This document shows, piece by piece, positions 22,850 through 33,559 of a DNA stretch of 64,000 bases (the stretch's first letter is position 1; each line of letters opens with the position of its first letter). Source of the DNA: Macrotis lagotis (lineage: Eukaryota; Chordata; Mammalia; Peramelemorphia; Peramelidae); NCBI RefSeq assembly GCF_037893015.1, contig NC_133658.1:148399160-148463159 (forward strand). Reading direction: 5' to 3'. The translations under genes were made by a program, and so were the position numbers. Below the pieces are notes generated by a model. It searched no databases. It had not been told where the DNA came from and worked only from the letters and a program-made list of their open reading frames with translations.

Positions 22850-23545
22850 TTCAACAGGTAGTTGGAGATATGAGTCTGGAGATTTGGAGAGAGAGTAGAG
22901 ATTGATAAGTAGATTTGAGAATCATTAGTATCATGAGATCATAAAGCAAAATAATATGACAGGAGAAGAGAAGTGAAGAGTTCTGTAAACTGGACAAAGG
23001 TTTAGCAAAGAAGACCAAGAAGGATTATTCAGATATATCGGAGGAAAACCAGGTGAGAGTAGTATCATGGAAACCCAGAAAGAAGAAAGGTGTTTGGCAG
23101 TATCAAAGCCTAAAGAAAAGTCAAAAGGATGATAATTGAGAAAAAGTCTAGTATGTTAGGCAATTAAGAGATCACTGGTAACTTTAGAAAGTGAAATTTC
23201 CCTTATGAGGTTAGAAGTCAGATTGTAAAGAATTAAAAAGACAGTCAAAGCAAAGGAAGTAGAGGGATTGATGATAGATCTCCTTCCCTAATTTAGCTAC
23301 AAAAGGGAGGAGATATGGGATGAAGTATATATATCAAGAGTGTTTTGTGAATGGGATGATATGGGCATGTTTATAAGTAAAAGGGAAGCAGTTTTAGACA
23401 AGGAGAGTAGGAAGATAAGTAAGAGAATAGGGATGGTTGAGGGGACAAACTGTTGGAGAAGACTGAATATAATGGAATCATTTGTGCATGTAAAGGATTT
23501 AGCCTTGGCAAGAAGAAAGTTTGCCTCATGTGACACAGATCAAAT
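22850..23545 (-). mobile_element. L2/CR1-type LINE reverse-transcriptase fragment
   Basis: The minus strand encodes SHEANFLLAKAKSFTCTNDS, then IIFSLLQQFVPSTIPILLLI, FLLSLSKTASLLLINMPISS. This collinear match corresponds to the start of the CR1/L2 reverse-transcriptase domain (…LLQQI.PSI.P.LL.IFNLSLSTGSFP). The plus-strand DNA also resembles the copy at 6950-7790, for example aaccaggtgagagtagtatc against aaccaggagagagtagtact. Dead. Confidence 0.75.
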
Positions 23546-25395
23546 AGGATCAAGGCCTATGAATGTTGTCAGATGAAGAGGAGAGGAGAAAGGAGCTCTT
23601 GGTTAATGGTCTCTCTCTCTTTTTTTTTCAATGAAATATGAGACAAGACTCTTAACTGAGAGGGTCAGGTGTTAGGGAGTTATGGCAAGTTTGAGGAGAA
23701 ATGGAAAAACAATGGTTGGGGGAAAATTACTGTGATGAATGGGACAGTGAATTAATTACGGAAATATAAAAGAGTTGTCTTGCTTTAAAGTGCCCAGTTG
23801 AGATTATGTAGCAAACAGTTATAATGGATTCAGCATGGTTTTATGATTACCTCTAGCTTTTTTCAACAGTATAGGAGGAGTGAAGGAAAAAGACAGTGGG
23901 TATAATTCACATCTCACTGTCTCTCCCTCAGAAGGAACATATTCTCCAGATGAGGAATGGATACAAACCTCCCCAGACAATCCTTATTACCTCATCCTCT
24001 GCTAGTTACAAAGCACACCACTTAGGGGAAAGGAGTCCTTTCCTCTGGGGTGCTATGTTCTCCCACTTTCTTAACATGAATTTTATACATTAAACTCTGT
24101 GTTAAATATGGCTATGAGCTGCCAGAGAGATGACATCTCATTTCTTTTAAATCTCTTTGGTGTACTTGGATACTCACTTTAGGCACTCAAAAACTGACAT
24201 TGGGGATTGACTATGGGAGAAGGGTCTTGTCTGAATCATCTGTTGCTCTATCTCCCAGTCTATTTCATCTCTACATGTCTTCCTTTTCCCCCTTGGGTGC
24301 CCTATTCCCTTTCCAGTTATACACCAGTGGATGAAACTACCGTGAGTCCTACTTAATAATTGGTTAGCTCTTGTCTGAAACTTCAAACTGTGAGAAGGTT
24401 GAGCCTCATTGCTCATTCTTCTCTACATTCTAGCTTGCCTCACCTTCACACAGCTGCCTAACCTCCTGGAGACCTGATGATAACTTCTCTGAATTTATTT
24501 CTCAGTGATAAAAACATACTCTCCCCCTTCCCCTATTATGCCCTCCCCTTCCCAACCTTTGATATACAAGCGATCTTATCTCCTCCCACCATCCATTCCC
24601 TTTTTCCTTTCTCTCAAGTTGACCCCACCTACTCTAAAAAACACGTCATATCTCCCACTCTTTCTACTCTTGATACCAAGGAAATACTAGTCAAAGTCCA
24701 AATAGTTCAATTTTGTGTCTTTCTTTTCTGACCTTGTATATCTTAAGAAATTAGATTATAGAAAAACTTTATTTCACCATCCCTGAGAAAAGTTTCCTCC
24801 CTACTAGATATTGGAACTATCTTGGGTACCCTGTGTCTAGAAAGTTCACCTGACCCTGCTACTGGGAAGGTCCTACAAGGTCAGAGAGGTAGAAGCTAGA
24901 GCCCAGTGAGATAATAAACTATTAACCAAAATGAACCTGGGCTCAGTGGTAAAGTGGAGGAGTTAAAAATACTCTTTACTCCTCATTGTCATTCCTAGGT
25001 CTATTCTGATTCACCATCAATTTCTCCTGATGTGAGGTTGATTCAATTCAGGTTTGTCCATCAAAATTCTGCTAGTTGTTTTTTAACCAATATCCAGTAC
25101 ACCTTCCTTTCTTCCTAAAAACTTCTCATCTTCTGCTTTCTTTCCATAAGAATGGATTTCAATAAACATATTGATAATTCTTCATTCAACTAGTTCTAAC
25201 AATTCCATCCCCACCCTACTTATCCATTCCTACCATCATCCCTACCAGCTAAGCACAGAAATGACAAAACTTTTGCTATTAGTATCTTTTTATATTTAAA
25301 GAAATTGAGGAAAACTTCTCTTTATCTCTTTATCCTTAAAATTTGCTGTATTCTTGTTAATCCTCCTCCTCCAGAAGAGCAGGGACTATCCATTG
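23546..25395. other. Intergenic, no gene seen
   Basis: About 1.8 kb of unremarkable sequence with a pyrimidine-rich plus strand at 24510-24680. Some of it may be further decayed LINE. No splice-supported exon was found. Confidence 0.4.
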
Positions 25396-25404
25396 TTTGT
25401 AAAG

Positions 25405-25685
25405 TGCCTGTGGTGGCACAAAAGATAGAGCACTGGCCTTGGAATCAAGAGGATAGGAGCTCGACTCCAGCCTCTAACACTAGCTGTGTGACCTTGGGTA
25501 AGTTGCTTAACCCTGATTGCCTTGCATCCAGGGCCATCTCCAGTCCTCCTGATTCACATCTGTCCACTCCCAGATGATTCTGGAGGAGAAGGTGATACTT
25601 AGTACAGCACCCCTTCACTCAAATCTAATGCATCACCTTGCCTGCCGTGGCATCACCTCCCTGAACAAAGGACAAAGACCATCAG
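25405..25685 (+). repeat. Long tRNA-SINE, second type
   Basis: tRNA-like head (tagagcactggccttggaat, gtgtgaccttgggtaagttg) joined to a longer 3' part with 'ccagggccatctccagtcct', 'ttcactcaaatctaatgc' and 'ggcatcacctccctgaac'. Ends 'aaaggacaaaga'. A sister copy is at 34050-34300. Confidence 0.8.
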
Positions 25686-26060
25686 TGTCTGACCAAATGC
25701 GGGTTGATTTCAAGCACCTTGAAACAAATAAAACCCTTTGTCAAGTGTTTAGTGTGATGCAAAAGCGAGATAATCCCTGTCCTTAAGGACCATTGGAGGA
25801 AAGGAAATGGTGGGAGAATCAATGGCAAGATGACAAACTGGGTCAAGGGGAGAACTTTTGGCTATATACAGTAGGCAAGTTGACTTTGTGCCTACCCACT
25901 AACCAATCAAGCCATCTCAGAGCCTTTGGCAGGAGATCCAAGACTGAGTTGTTTGATTCCCCCAGAGAATGAGAACATTATTTTTTTTTTTCTCCAGTGG
26001 TTTGGTCAGGAGAGGCTGATTGGAGTGGGAGAATTGGAATAGGGGTAGAGAGTGATCTCA
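25686..26060. other. Intergenic, nothing recognised
   Basis: No repeat or gene signature. A T-run lies at about 25980-25993. Confidence 0.35.
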
Positions 26061-26064
26061 GAAG

Positions 26065-26215
26065 CTTCTAGTTTAGATCTAGAAGTGACTTTAGAAGTCA
26101 TCTCATTCAACTTCTTCAATTTAAAGGTAGGTAAACCTGAAAGCTTATCTAAAATTTTCAAGTTGAAAGTGGCTGAGTCCATATTTAAACCCAATTTTAA
26201 CTCTAAGTTTGGCAC
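26065..26215 (-). repeat. MIR-like SINE, antisense
   Basis: 'agtgactttagaagtcatct', then 'caacttcttcaatttaaagg'. Diverged. Confidence 0.45.
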
Positions 26216-26279
26216 CCATTCATTCTGCTTTTCTGGGTTCACTCGTTGGGATTCACCTCTTTCCTATCCCATCCAACCT

Positions 26280-26445
26280 TAGACACTTTTTGGTTATGTG
26301 ACCCTGGGCAAGTGATTGAACCATTTTATACCTCAGGTTCCTCCATTGTAAAATGAGGGACCTACCTCACAGGGTTGTTGTGAAGGTCAAATGTGTTATT
26401 TATAAACACACAATAGGTGCATAATAAATGACTATTCTCTTTCCT
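26280..26445 (+). repeat. MIR SINE
   Basis: 'tgtgaccctgggcaagtgat', 'attgtaaaatgagggac' and 'ctcacagggttgttgtgaag', ending 'gcataataaatgact'. Confidence 0.75.
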
Positions 26446-26559
26446 ATCTTATTTCCCTTTAGAACTTCTCTCCTTTCCATCCCCAAGAGGCAGCAAAAGG
26501 CAATCTGCCTTAGATTAAAATTAAAAGTCACTTTCTCTAACTAGGCTGAGTGGAAGCCC

Positions 26560-27085
26560 AGTGTGTTAACTTTCACCTCCAAAGAGTGTAAAAGCAGCCA
26601 GGGATCTAAGGGGGTGGAGAATTGGGTGCATAACTCACTCCCAGTGACTTAATCTGGATTTGTTCTGAGGGAAAATCAAAAATCCACTGTCTGCCCCAAA
26701 TCCCAGGAGTGGGGAACTATAGGGGAACCTCCCTTTTGAAGTGCAAATAACCTGCCATTTCTAATAGGTCTGCTGCCCTCCAGGGCTGAATAATCACTGC
26801 GGCTTCACATCTGCCAGGCCTAGGCTGGCCCCTAGAGGAATAGAGGGAGGGACTCCTGGCTAATGTTTGTTCTGTCCGGGCCGGAAGCAGGGAGCTGACA
26901 GCTGCTCTCAGCCTCTCCAAGGGACCCCAAGAGCTGAAGTCAGGTGGCTAGAAGGGATCAGGTCCCTGGCAGGCTTCATTAATCACCACTTAAGGGGGTG
27001 GGGGGTGGCAAATTAAGAAAGCAGGAGTGTTTAATATGCTAGGGAAGCAGCTGGGGAGCCAGCCTGTCCCCTTTTCTCCTTTTCC
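26560..27085. promoter_or_regulatory. Candidate conserved non-coding element
   Basis: About 520 bp, repeat-free and more GC-rich than its surroundings. Motifs seen: an ETS-like ccggaag (26881-26887), a MEIS/E-box composite ctgacagctg (26895-26904), a homeodomain/NK-like stretch ttaatcaccacttaag (26979-26994) and ggggtggggggtggc just after. This density in unique sequence suggests an enhancer. No open frame of note. The target gene is unknown; LZTS1 is the nearest gene identified. Inference only. Confidence 0.4.
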
Positions 27086-27396
27086 TTGTTACCTGCTTCC
27101 TCCTGCCTAAAGAAATGGGGACTGGTTATTTTGTCTGAACTTCTCTTTTCACTCATTCTTTCTATCCTTTGTTATGTTTAGTCCTTGCATTTCCCTTATT
27201 AGGAAATCTAGAAGTGACCTTCCTTAAAGATCACTGTCTTTGTATTTTCTTTATATCTTCTGTGTCTTGCTAGCAGAAACAGAAAAAATTGGTTTGTTTG
27301 AACTACATTGAGCTCTTTAGAAAGTAGTATCCCATTCACTATATTCTGACTAAGGTATATTAATAACACAAATGGAAATAGGATTTATAATATGAT
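27086..27396. other. Intergenic, nothing recognised
   Basis: AT-rich unique sequence. Confidence 0.3.
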
Positions 27397-27605
27397 TGGG
27401 GAGCTAGGTGGCACAATGGATGGACTGCTGAACCTAGAGTCAGGAAAAGACTCAACTTCCTGAGTTCAAATCTATCTTCAGACACTAGCTGTGTGACCCT
27501 GGGCAAGTCACTTAACTCTGTTTGCATCAGTTTCCTCTTCTGTAAAATGAACTGGAGAAGAAAATGTCAAAACCATTCCAGTATCTTTGCCAAATCCAAA
27601 CTGCT
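27397..27605 (+). repeat. MAR1-like SINE
   Basis: 'ggggagctaggtggcacaat', 'tgtgaccctgggcaagtcac', 'ttcctcttctgtaaaatgaa' and 'ccattccagtatctttgcca': a complete two-part SINE. Confidence 0.85.
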
Positions 27606-27624
27606 AAACATCAATTAAATGAAA

Positions 27625-27800
27625 ACAAAATTATGATCAAAAGCTGGAAGGACCTTCAAGATAATTGGTCAGACCTTACCCTTTCATAGATGAGGGAATT
27701 AATGTCCAGAGAGAGAGAGTGACTTGTTTGATGTAAGTAGCTAGGGAGTAGCAAAATTAGGATTTAGGACATTAGACTTCCTTCTAGTGTTCCCTTCTAA
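27625..27800 (-). repeat. MIR-like SINE, antisense
   Basis: 'aagctggaaggaccttcaag', then 'ttcatagatgagggaattaa' and 'agtgacttgtttgatg'. Confidence 0.55.
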
Positions 27801-27837
27801 AAGAACCTTATCCCAATTATCCTTAATCTTTTCTTAG

Positions 27838-28039
27838 AACCTATCCTCCTGGGGTGGCTAGGTGGCTTAGTGGATAAAACACTGGCCCTGGAGTCAGAAG
27901 TACCTGGGTTCAAATCCCGTCTCAAACACTTAATAATTACTTAGCTGTGTGGCCTTGGGCAAGCCACTTATAACCCTGTTTGCCTTGCAAAAACCAAAAC
28001 CAAAACAAAAACAAAAACCAAAAAACAAACCTATCCTCC
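27838..28039 (+). mobile_element. Marsupial tRNA-SINE with perfect 12-bp TSD
   Basis: Body 27850-28027 with a (caaaa)n-type tail. The flanking repeat aacctatcctcc at 27838-27849 and 28028-28039 marks the insertion. Confidence 0.93.
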
Positions 28040-28074
28040 AGCAATTAGTTCCAAATAATCCTGTAGCATATAGC

Positions 28075-28215
28075 TTGCTTGTACATGGCTATTTATTGTC
28101 TCTTTTATTAGACTGTGAACTCCTCGAGGAAAGGGACTGGATTTTTTTCTCCCTTTTCTTTATATCTCCAGAACTTAGTATTGCACCTGGTACATAGTAG
28201 ATGCTTAATAAAAGC
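28075..28215 (+). repeat. L2-type LINE 3' end
   Basis: 'agactgtgaactcctcgagg', then 'ttgcacctggtacatagtag' and 'atgcttaataaaag': the standard L2 3' terminus. Confidence 0.75.
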
Positions 28216-28244
28216 CCCTTGTCTCATCTTTGGAATTCTAGACT

Positions 28245-28450
28245 AAAACTCTCTAATGCTACTGAAATTGCTCTGAAGCTATTGGTGACCTAATAGTCAA
28301 ATCTAATAGCCAAAAAAGTTGCCTTTTCTTATCCCTCATTCTCCTTGTCTTCTTCTACAAGATTGTTCACCACTAACCTCCTGTTTGATATTTTCTCCTA
28401 ATTTGACTTTTGTGACCCCTACTTCTGGTCTTGTATTTCTTTGTTTCCTT
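28245..28450 (+). repeat. L2/CR1-type reverse-transcriptase fragment, sense
   Basis: 'ctactgaaattgctctgaag' onwards encodes an ETAL...-type stretch followed by 'caaatctaatagccaaaaaa', the sense version of the CR1/L2 'STETALSKVTNDLLIAKSNG' region. Short and broken. Confidence 0.5.
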
Positions 28451-28456
28451 TGGCTA

Positions 28457-28573
28457 ATCACCATCACTATCACCATCATCATCATCATCACAATCCCAAC
28501 TTCATCTCTACTACCACCAATTTCATCACTACCATCATCATCACCCCCCCACTCATCATCATCATCATCATTA
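28457..28573. repeat. (ATC)n microsatellite, interrupted
   Basis: Imperfect ATC/ACC triplets in two blocks, with a C-run between. Confidence 0.9.
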
Positions 28574-28574
28574 A

Positions 28575-28800
28575 CAGCAAGCATTGATAAAGCATCTATT
28601 ATGTACCAGACATTGTATAAATTCTCTGAAAACAAAGAAAGGCAAAAATGGTCCCTGACCTCCAGGAGTGCACATTCTAAAGGAGGAAACAATATGTACA
28701 TAAAAAGGTGTAAACAGGAATTAATCTCACTAGCAGTTGTGAGTCTAGGTGGAGGGGACAAGGAAAAAGCTCCTGCAAAAGATGAGATCTGAGATAAATC
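28575..28800 (+). repeat. Ancient dispersed repeat ('tatgtaccag' type)
   Basis: 'gcatctattatgtaccagac', 'aaggcaaaaatggtccctga', 'tccaggagtgcacattctaa' and 'gatgagatctgagataaatc'. Same family as 16255 and 37640. Confidence 0.6.
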
Positions 28801-29769
28801 TTAAAGTAAGGAATTTTATTTACTGGCACAATTTCAACTCTTCCTATGTGGATAGGTGTTCTAAATTTGAATCACTACTAGTCTTTGCTGTAGGGTCACA
28901 TTTCATTTTTCTTCAGTTTTCAAAAGTCATTTTTTGGTGAGGTTTTGAGTTTCACTCCCTTCTTTCTCTCCCTGCTCCCCTAGACAAGGAGTAGGGTCAC
29001 ATTTCTAACCACTTTTTGAGAACCTCAAACTAAAAGTCCTGTCTGTACCTTAAGCTTACCACATCTGAAACACTTTCTCCATTTAAAAAACTATACTTCA
29101 TCCTGGCTTCTCTCTTAGAATCTTTACATTACCCAAAAGGTCAGGGTCCACACTGGGACTTCCCTCATACTTCTGCTGCATTGTCTCTATTTAGAAAATC
29201 TGGATACTATTGGATACCACTCAACATGTAGTTATCAGCTTCCCCTTTTAAGCACCCTGCTCACAAAGCTAAGAGAAGGATTAAGAGTGTTGTTTACAAT
29301 TCAGAGAAAATAAATAGGGTTCACAACAGAGTTCATGAAATGTTACAGTCCCAGACCTAAGAGAAACCACTCTTTAGTGGCCTATATTTACTTAGGGTCA
29401 AGCTCTGTATAGGATTCTATACAGGTTTTGCCTTTGGTGAATTGAGGATGAATACAGCTTTAAGGAGTGGTATACTTATTGGTCTTCCCTTCCACTGATC
29501 TTTAAGATTTCCTGGGCAATTCATCAGTTCACCCTGCCCATAGCACCCACAGCTTCTAGCAGATGGCATCAATAGTTAGATGCTTTGTCTTGCTAAATTC
29601 TGGCCTAATTTGCTAGTGGAATACGATACTTCAGAACTCTGCTGATTGTCCAAGAGACTTCTTCCTTATGTAAAGCTCTAATTGTATTAAGCATTGGACC
29701 CAGTTCTGAATCTCTCTCTTGTATAGTCTTTAGATTCATGTGAATATATGTGCCTAGTCATCGAGAATA
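28801..29769. other. Intergenic, nothing recognised
   Basis: About 1 kb without a clear repeat or exon. Confidence 0.35.
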
Positions 29770-29776
29770 CACACAC

Positions 29777-29813
<37 letters not shown>

Positions 29814-29969
29814 GATTTTGCAAGGCAATGGGGTTAAGTGGCTTGCCCAAGGCCACACAACTAGGTAATTATTAAAGTGTCTGAGGCCGGATTTGAACTC
29901 AGGTACTCCTGACTGCAGAGCCTGTGCTCTATCCACTGTGCCACCTAGCTGCCCCCCACACACTACTTT
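29770..29969 (-). mobile_element. Marsupial tRNA-SINE with 13-bp TSD and 32-nt poly(A)
   Basis: Flanked by cacacactacttt at 29770-29782 and 29957-29969. On the minus strand it ends in a 32-A tail (T's at 29780-29811). The long pure tail and the perfect TSD make it one of the younger insertions here. Confidence 0.93.
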
Positions 29970-30044
29970 CAAGAACTCTTATCACCCAATCCACTGAGTT
30001 GAGTCAGAGTGACTTTACAATCCAACAATCCAACATTCCCCACA

Positions 30045-30235
30045 TCCCCTAAACCAGTGGTATCAATCACAAGCAATTGCAGAATACTCAAGTGGGGTCA
30101 AAGTAGATTAAAATATAATTGGGAAATGTTTAATAACAAAAATTAAAATATAATATAGATAATATAAATGTGTGAATTTTTAAACCTCAACATGCAGTTT
30201 GTAGGGATCAGTTTCTATTTGAATTGGAAAACACT
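30045..30235 (-). repeat. Unnamed marsupial repeat, antisense copy
   Basis: Read on the minus strand, 'ttcaaatagaaactgatccc', 'atttcccaattatattttaa' and 'tgataccactggtt' match the plus-strand copy at 31030-31192 in the same order. The two form an inverted pair about 0.8 kb apart. Confidence 0.6.
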
Positions 30236-30244
30236 CCACTTTCC

Positions 30245-30298
30245 TTTTTTGACAAGGTTAATGGATTAGTAGATTGATCCATTAACCTTGTCAAAAAA
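30245..30298. repeat. Perfect 22-bp inverted repeat, 10-nt loop
   Basis: Left arm 30245-30266 (core gacaaggttaatggat), loop tagtagattg (30267-30276), right arm 30277-30298 (core atccattaaccttgtc). All 22 pairs match. It lies directly beside the unnamed repeat before it. It could be a foldback element, a chance duplication-inversion, or a small RNA hairpin. Confidence 0.9.
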
Positions 30299-30339
30299 AA
30301 TCATTTAGTTTCCTAGCACAGCATATGATAAGGTCCTGG

Positions 30340-30405
30340 TCAGAAATACTTAGGTGTGTGACCCTGGGCAAATCACTTAACCCCCAATTGCCTCAAAAAT
30401 AAAAT
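30340..30405 (+). repeat. tRNA-SINE fragment
   Basis: 'tgtgaccctgggcaaatcac', then 'aattgcctcaaaaataaaat'. Only the 3' half is seen. Confidence 0.6.
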
Positions 30406-30469
30406 AAAAAATCTCTGGCCTTTTTGGTTTACAGAAAAAAATGTTCATTTTATCAAGAACAGTGAAAGT

Positions 30470-30690
30470 GTCAAAGACTAGAATTAGACATCAAGAGATG
30501 AACCTCCACCAATTCCTGATATTAAATCAACCATGTGGCCTTGGTCAAATCCTACTAATTTTCTGAACCTCAGTTGCCCAATCTGTGGAATCTAAAATAA
30601 TATTTGCAAGGTTATTATGAATAAAGTGCTTTGTAAACCTTAAAACATTATATAAATATAAGCTATCATTCTCATACTGTGAATCAATAA
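30470..30690 (+). repeat. MIR-like SINE
   Basis: 'catgtggccttggtcaaatc', 'aacctcagttgcccaatctg' and 'ataaagtgctttgtaaacct'. Confidence 0.65.
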
Positions 30691-30729
30691 CAAATATGGC
30701 TATAATAATTTACAGCACAATAAAGATTC

Positions 30730-30880
30730 CAGGCTTACTTAACACCTGTATGACTCTGGGCTAGTCAACAAAATCTCTGCTCCTGAAGTTTTTTTCATCT
30801 GTAAAATGGGGGAAGAGAAGTTAGAGTAGAAGACCTTCAAGGTTCTTCCAACTCTAAATATATGATCCTCTAATCCTTTT
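30730..30880 (+). repeat. MIR-like SINE
   Basis: 'gtatgactctgggctagtca', 'ttcatctgtaaaatggggga' and 'accttcaaggttcttccaac'. Confidence 0.65.
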
Positions 30881-31029
30881 ACTGATGCAGATTCAGTCTT
30901 AGTAAATGGTCTTCGAGAATTGCTATGACTTGAAAAATACATTATCTAGGTCTGGTGATGAAAATGACAAGAAAAGCAGCAGCAGCAGCAAAACAATAAT
31001 GAAAATTTTAGATGATGCAGAATGTGGTA

Positions 31030-31192
31030 TCACATTCAAATAGAAATGAAACCACAGAATCATATATTAAGGAGGTTATTACTATATTTTTGTTAATTTT
31101 GTTAAATATTTCCCAATTCCATTTTAATCTGGTTTAGCTGTTGTGGATTACTATGGCCACATGTAGCCTTCAGGTTATAATTTTGACAACTG
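31030..31192 (+). repeat. Unnamed marsupial repeat, sense copy
   Basis: 'ttcaaatagaaatgaaacca', 'atttcccaattccattttaa' and 'tggccacatgtagcc'. Inverted partner of 30045-30235. Confidence 0.6.
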
Positions 31193-31194
31193 CT

Positions 31195-31430
31195 TAGATG
31201 AAGAGCTGGGGACAGGGAGACCTGAGTTCAAATCTTGTCTCAGATACTTACCAGCTGTTTGGTCCTAGGCAAATCCTTTAACTTCTCTTATCTGTAGTTT
31301 CCCTGTCTGTATAAAGGAAATAACATCCCATTGTGAGGATCAAGTGAGATGACATATGCAAAGCATTTTGCAAAACCTAAAGCCATATATACAAATACAT
31401 AAATCCTAGCTATTATTATTATTATTGATA
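31195..31430 (+). repeat. MIR SINE, long
   Basis: 'cagggagacctgagttcaaa', 'gtctcagatacttaccagct' and 'gtgaggatcaagtgagatga', ending in an (att)n tail. Confidence 0.75.
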
Positions 31431-31539
31431 TGTTCCTATGCATTGCTCTGTTTGAGTCTGGGCATCTCCTTCATACCAAACATGTTACTGTGAATCTCAG
31501 CCTACATACTACAAGAGGGAATTTCAGAACCAGTTTCCT

Positions 31540-31850
31540 ATAGAGTACCAAGTAAGACCACTTTTGCCTAGCTCCATCTTTCAGGGCTGAAGCATCCTTT
31601 AATGATCTCCACTTGCCTAATTAAGGCAGCTTAATAGAGAGCCTTCCAGTCTCCCCCTTGTCTTTGTCTGAGTCCAATTGTCTCCTCTCACAGTTCTCTT
31701 TGTGTTGTTACAGAACTGAAGGGCCTCTTCTGTGGGCAAGACAATGGGGCTGGAAAAGACCAGTTCTTCCTCCCTGTGTCCTGCTGGCATGGTGGGGCCT
31801 CACTTCACAGTCCTGTGTCCATCCATCCATTCACTGAGGGGTTATTCAGA
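31540..31850. promoter_or_regulatory. Candidate conserved non-coding element
   Basis: Repeat-free stretch with a homeodomain-type cluster (tgcctaattaaggcagctta, about 31613-31632) and several SOX-like ctttgt/attgt cores in 31660-31710 (gtctttgtctgag, ccaattgtctcc, ctctttgtgttgtt). No splice-bounded exon. The role is inferred from motif density only. Confidence 0.35.
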
Positions 31851-31859
31851 TCAGCCTGC

Positions 31860-32035
31860 TGCATCAGAAGGAGGCAATGGGATGTCATAGATTTGGAGTC
31901 AAAGAGACCCATATCTGAATCCTAGATGACCTACTTTCTTCTCTACAACCTGTACAAGTCACCTTGCTTCTCTTTAGACCTTGGTTACATTAACCTCTTT
32001 CTAGAATTCATTCTGGTTTGAAATCTATGATCCTA
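31860..32035 (+). repeat. MIR-like SINE
   Basis: 'gatttggagtcaaagagacc' and 'tgtacaagtcaccttgcttc', then 'gaaatctatgatcct'. Confidence 0.6.
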
Positions 32036-32245
32036 GACTTTTTCCTTTTATATTCTTTCCATCTTTTAGATTCTGAGGCTGACTACTCCTTCTCATGTAC
32101 TTACTAGAATCCAGGACCAGTAGGAATTGAATGTGTCTGCTTCCTAGGGCCATCCTGGGAAAGTTCACCACATACTGTCCAGATCCTTGTTGCCAGCATT
32201 TAGGGACTTTGGGATCTGCATTCTCCCCAATAATTTCAGTTCATT

Positions 32246-32287
32246 TCATATATACATATACATATATATGTATATACATATATATTT
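32246..32287. repeat. (TATACA)n-like microsatellite
   Basis: Alternating T/A run with regular C or G. Confidence 0.85.
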
Positions 32288-32289
32288 AG

Positions 32290-32755
32290 CTCTACCCCTC
32301 AACTTGAACTCAAGCTCAATCCTTATCCTTTCCAGAGTACTTCAACCACAGAACTGGTCAAAGCTTCAACCTCCTCCCACCTTCCCTAGCCCTCCCTCCT
32401 CAGCTCAGTTTGCTTCAAACTCTAGAATTCCTGGTTATTGCTTTGATCAACTTCCTCATCTGCGACTGTAACTTTTCTATATTTATGTGTCCAATGGACC
32501 CCTTTGTTGGTCTGAAGAATTCCTTCTCAGAATAAAGTTTTTTAAGATCCCAAATAAAAAATAGAATACCAAAAATTTCAAAGAAATTAAAAAACAAAAT
32601 ACAGGCCAGTCTTGTGTTCATTTTATACCAAGATCCTTATCACTCTCCTTTCAGGGCCCAGCTGTGCTTCTCCAGACTTATTGGTTCAGAAACACATTTT
32701 TAGGTTTGAATCATATATAAGAAAATCCATAAATACTAGTTTGGGATTATAGGTT
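32290..32755. other. Intergenic, nothing recognised
   Basis: C/T-rich from 32360 to 32420. No gene signature. Confidence 0.3.
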
Positions 32756-32759
32756 TGAA

Positions 32760-32935
32760 CTTGCATCTCAGACTATAGAGACCATAAAATCTAGTTCTGT
32801 CATTTTACAGATGAGAAACCTGAGGCACAGAGAAGTTAACTATTTTTTCCAAATTTCCCTAATTTTCCTACAACTACAAAGTGTCTGGAATAGGATTTGA
32901 ACTCAGGTCTTCCTGATTCCATTTCTAGTATTCTA
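32760..32935 (-). repeat. MIR-like SINE, antisense
   Basis: 'cattttacagatgagaaacc', 'tgaggcacagagaagtt' and 'gatttgaactcaggtcttcc'. Confidence 0.7.
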
Positions 32936-32999
32936 TTTGAGATTGTCATGGGGGTCAGACTAACTTTGAAACATTATAGGAGACATTAAACTTAAAATT

Positions 33000-33165
33000 A
33001 TGGGATGAAAAGAAGGGAAAGATCTTAGAGAAGTCATTTGGTCCAAACCCTACCATGGGCAGATGAGAAGTGATTTACCCAAAGTCATGTAGGCAATAAG
33101 TAGCAAAAACTCCCTGAACACAGATCTTTCTGCCCCCAATCCAAGAGATCTCTCCGTTATACCAA
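33000..33165 (-). repeat. MIR-like SINE, antisense
   Basis: 'gagaagtcatttggtccaaa', then 'gatttacccaaagtcatgta'. Confidence 0.55.
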
Positions 33166-33555
33166 GATATATATCTAGGTTCATATTTATATTTTCCAAA
33201 TTTCTATGTATACAAATATTTTTGTGCATCACAGATAATTTATGAGAAACCAGAGATAGTCTCAAAATTCTCTGATTAAGCCTCTATCCTAATGGAGCAA
33301 CAGGATTCCCCTTCAAAGAACCATTTGAGAATTGATGTTTTGGTGCAATATTGGACACCACCACCCATTACCAGACCATTTTGTTCATAAGAGACCTGGC
33401 TGGTTGGCATTTGGATTAATATTCCTCAAATAGGAAGGGGGTAGATTTTAAGAGCAGTAAACAGTAGAGAAAAGTAGAATGAATCAATTCTATCTAACCA
33501 TCTCAACTGTTCTTTTGAGAGTGAAGAAAAAGGAAACATAATAAGGATTTAGGAG
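33166..33555. other. Intergenic, nothing recognised
   Basis: Unique AT-rich sequence. Confidence 0.3.
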
Positions 33556-33559
33556 ACTG

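Noticed and set aside
28336-28761. Minus-strand frame with an Asp-rich run
   Set aside because: The acidic run is translation of an (ATC)n microsatellite. The rest spans unrelated repeats.
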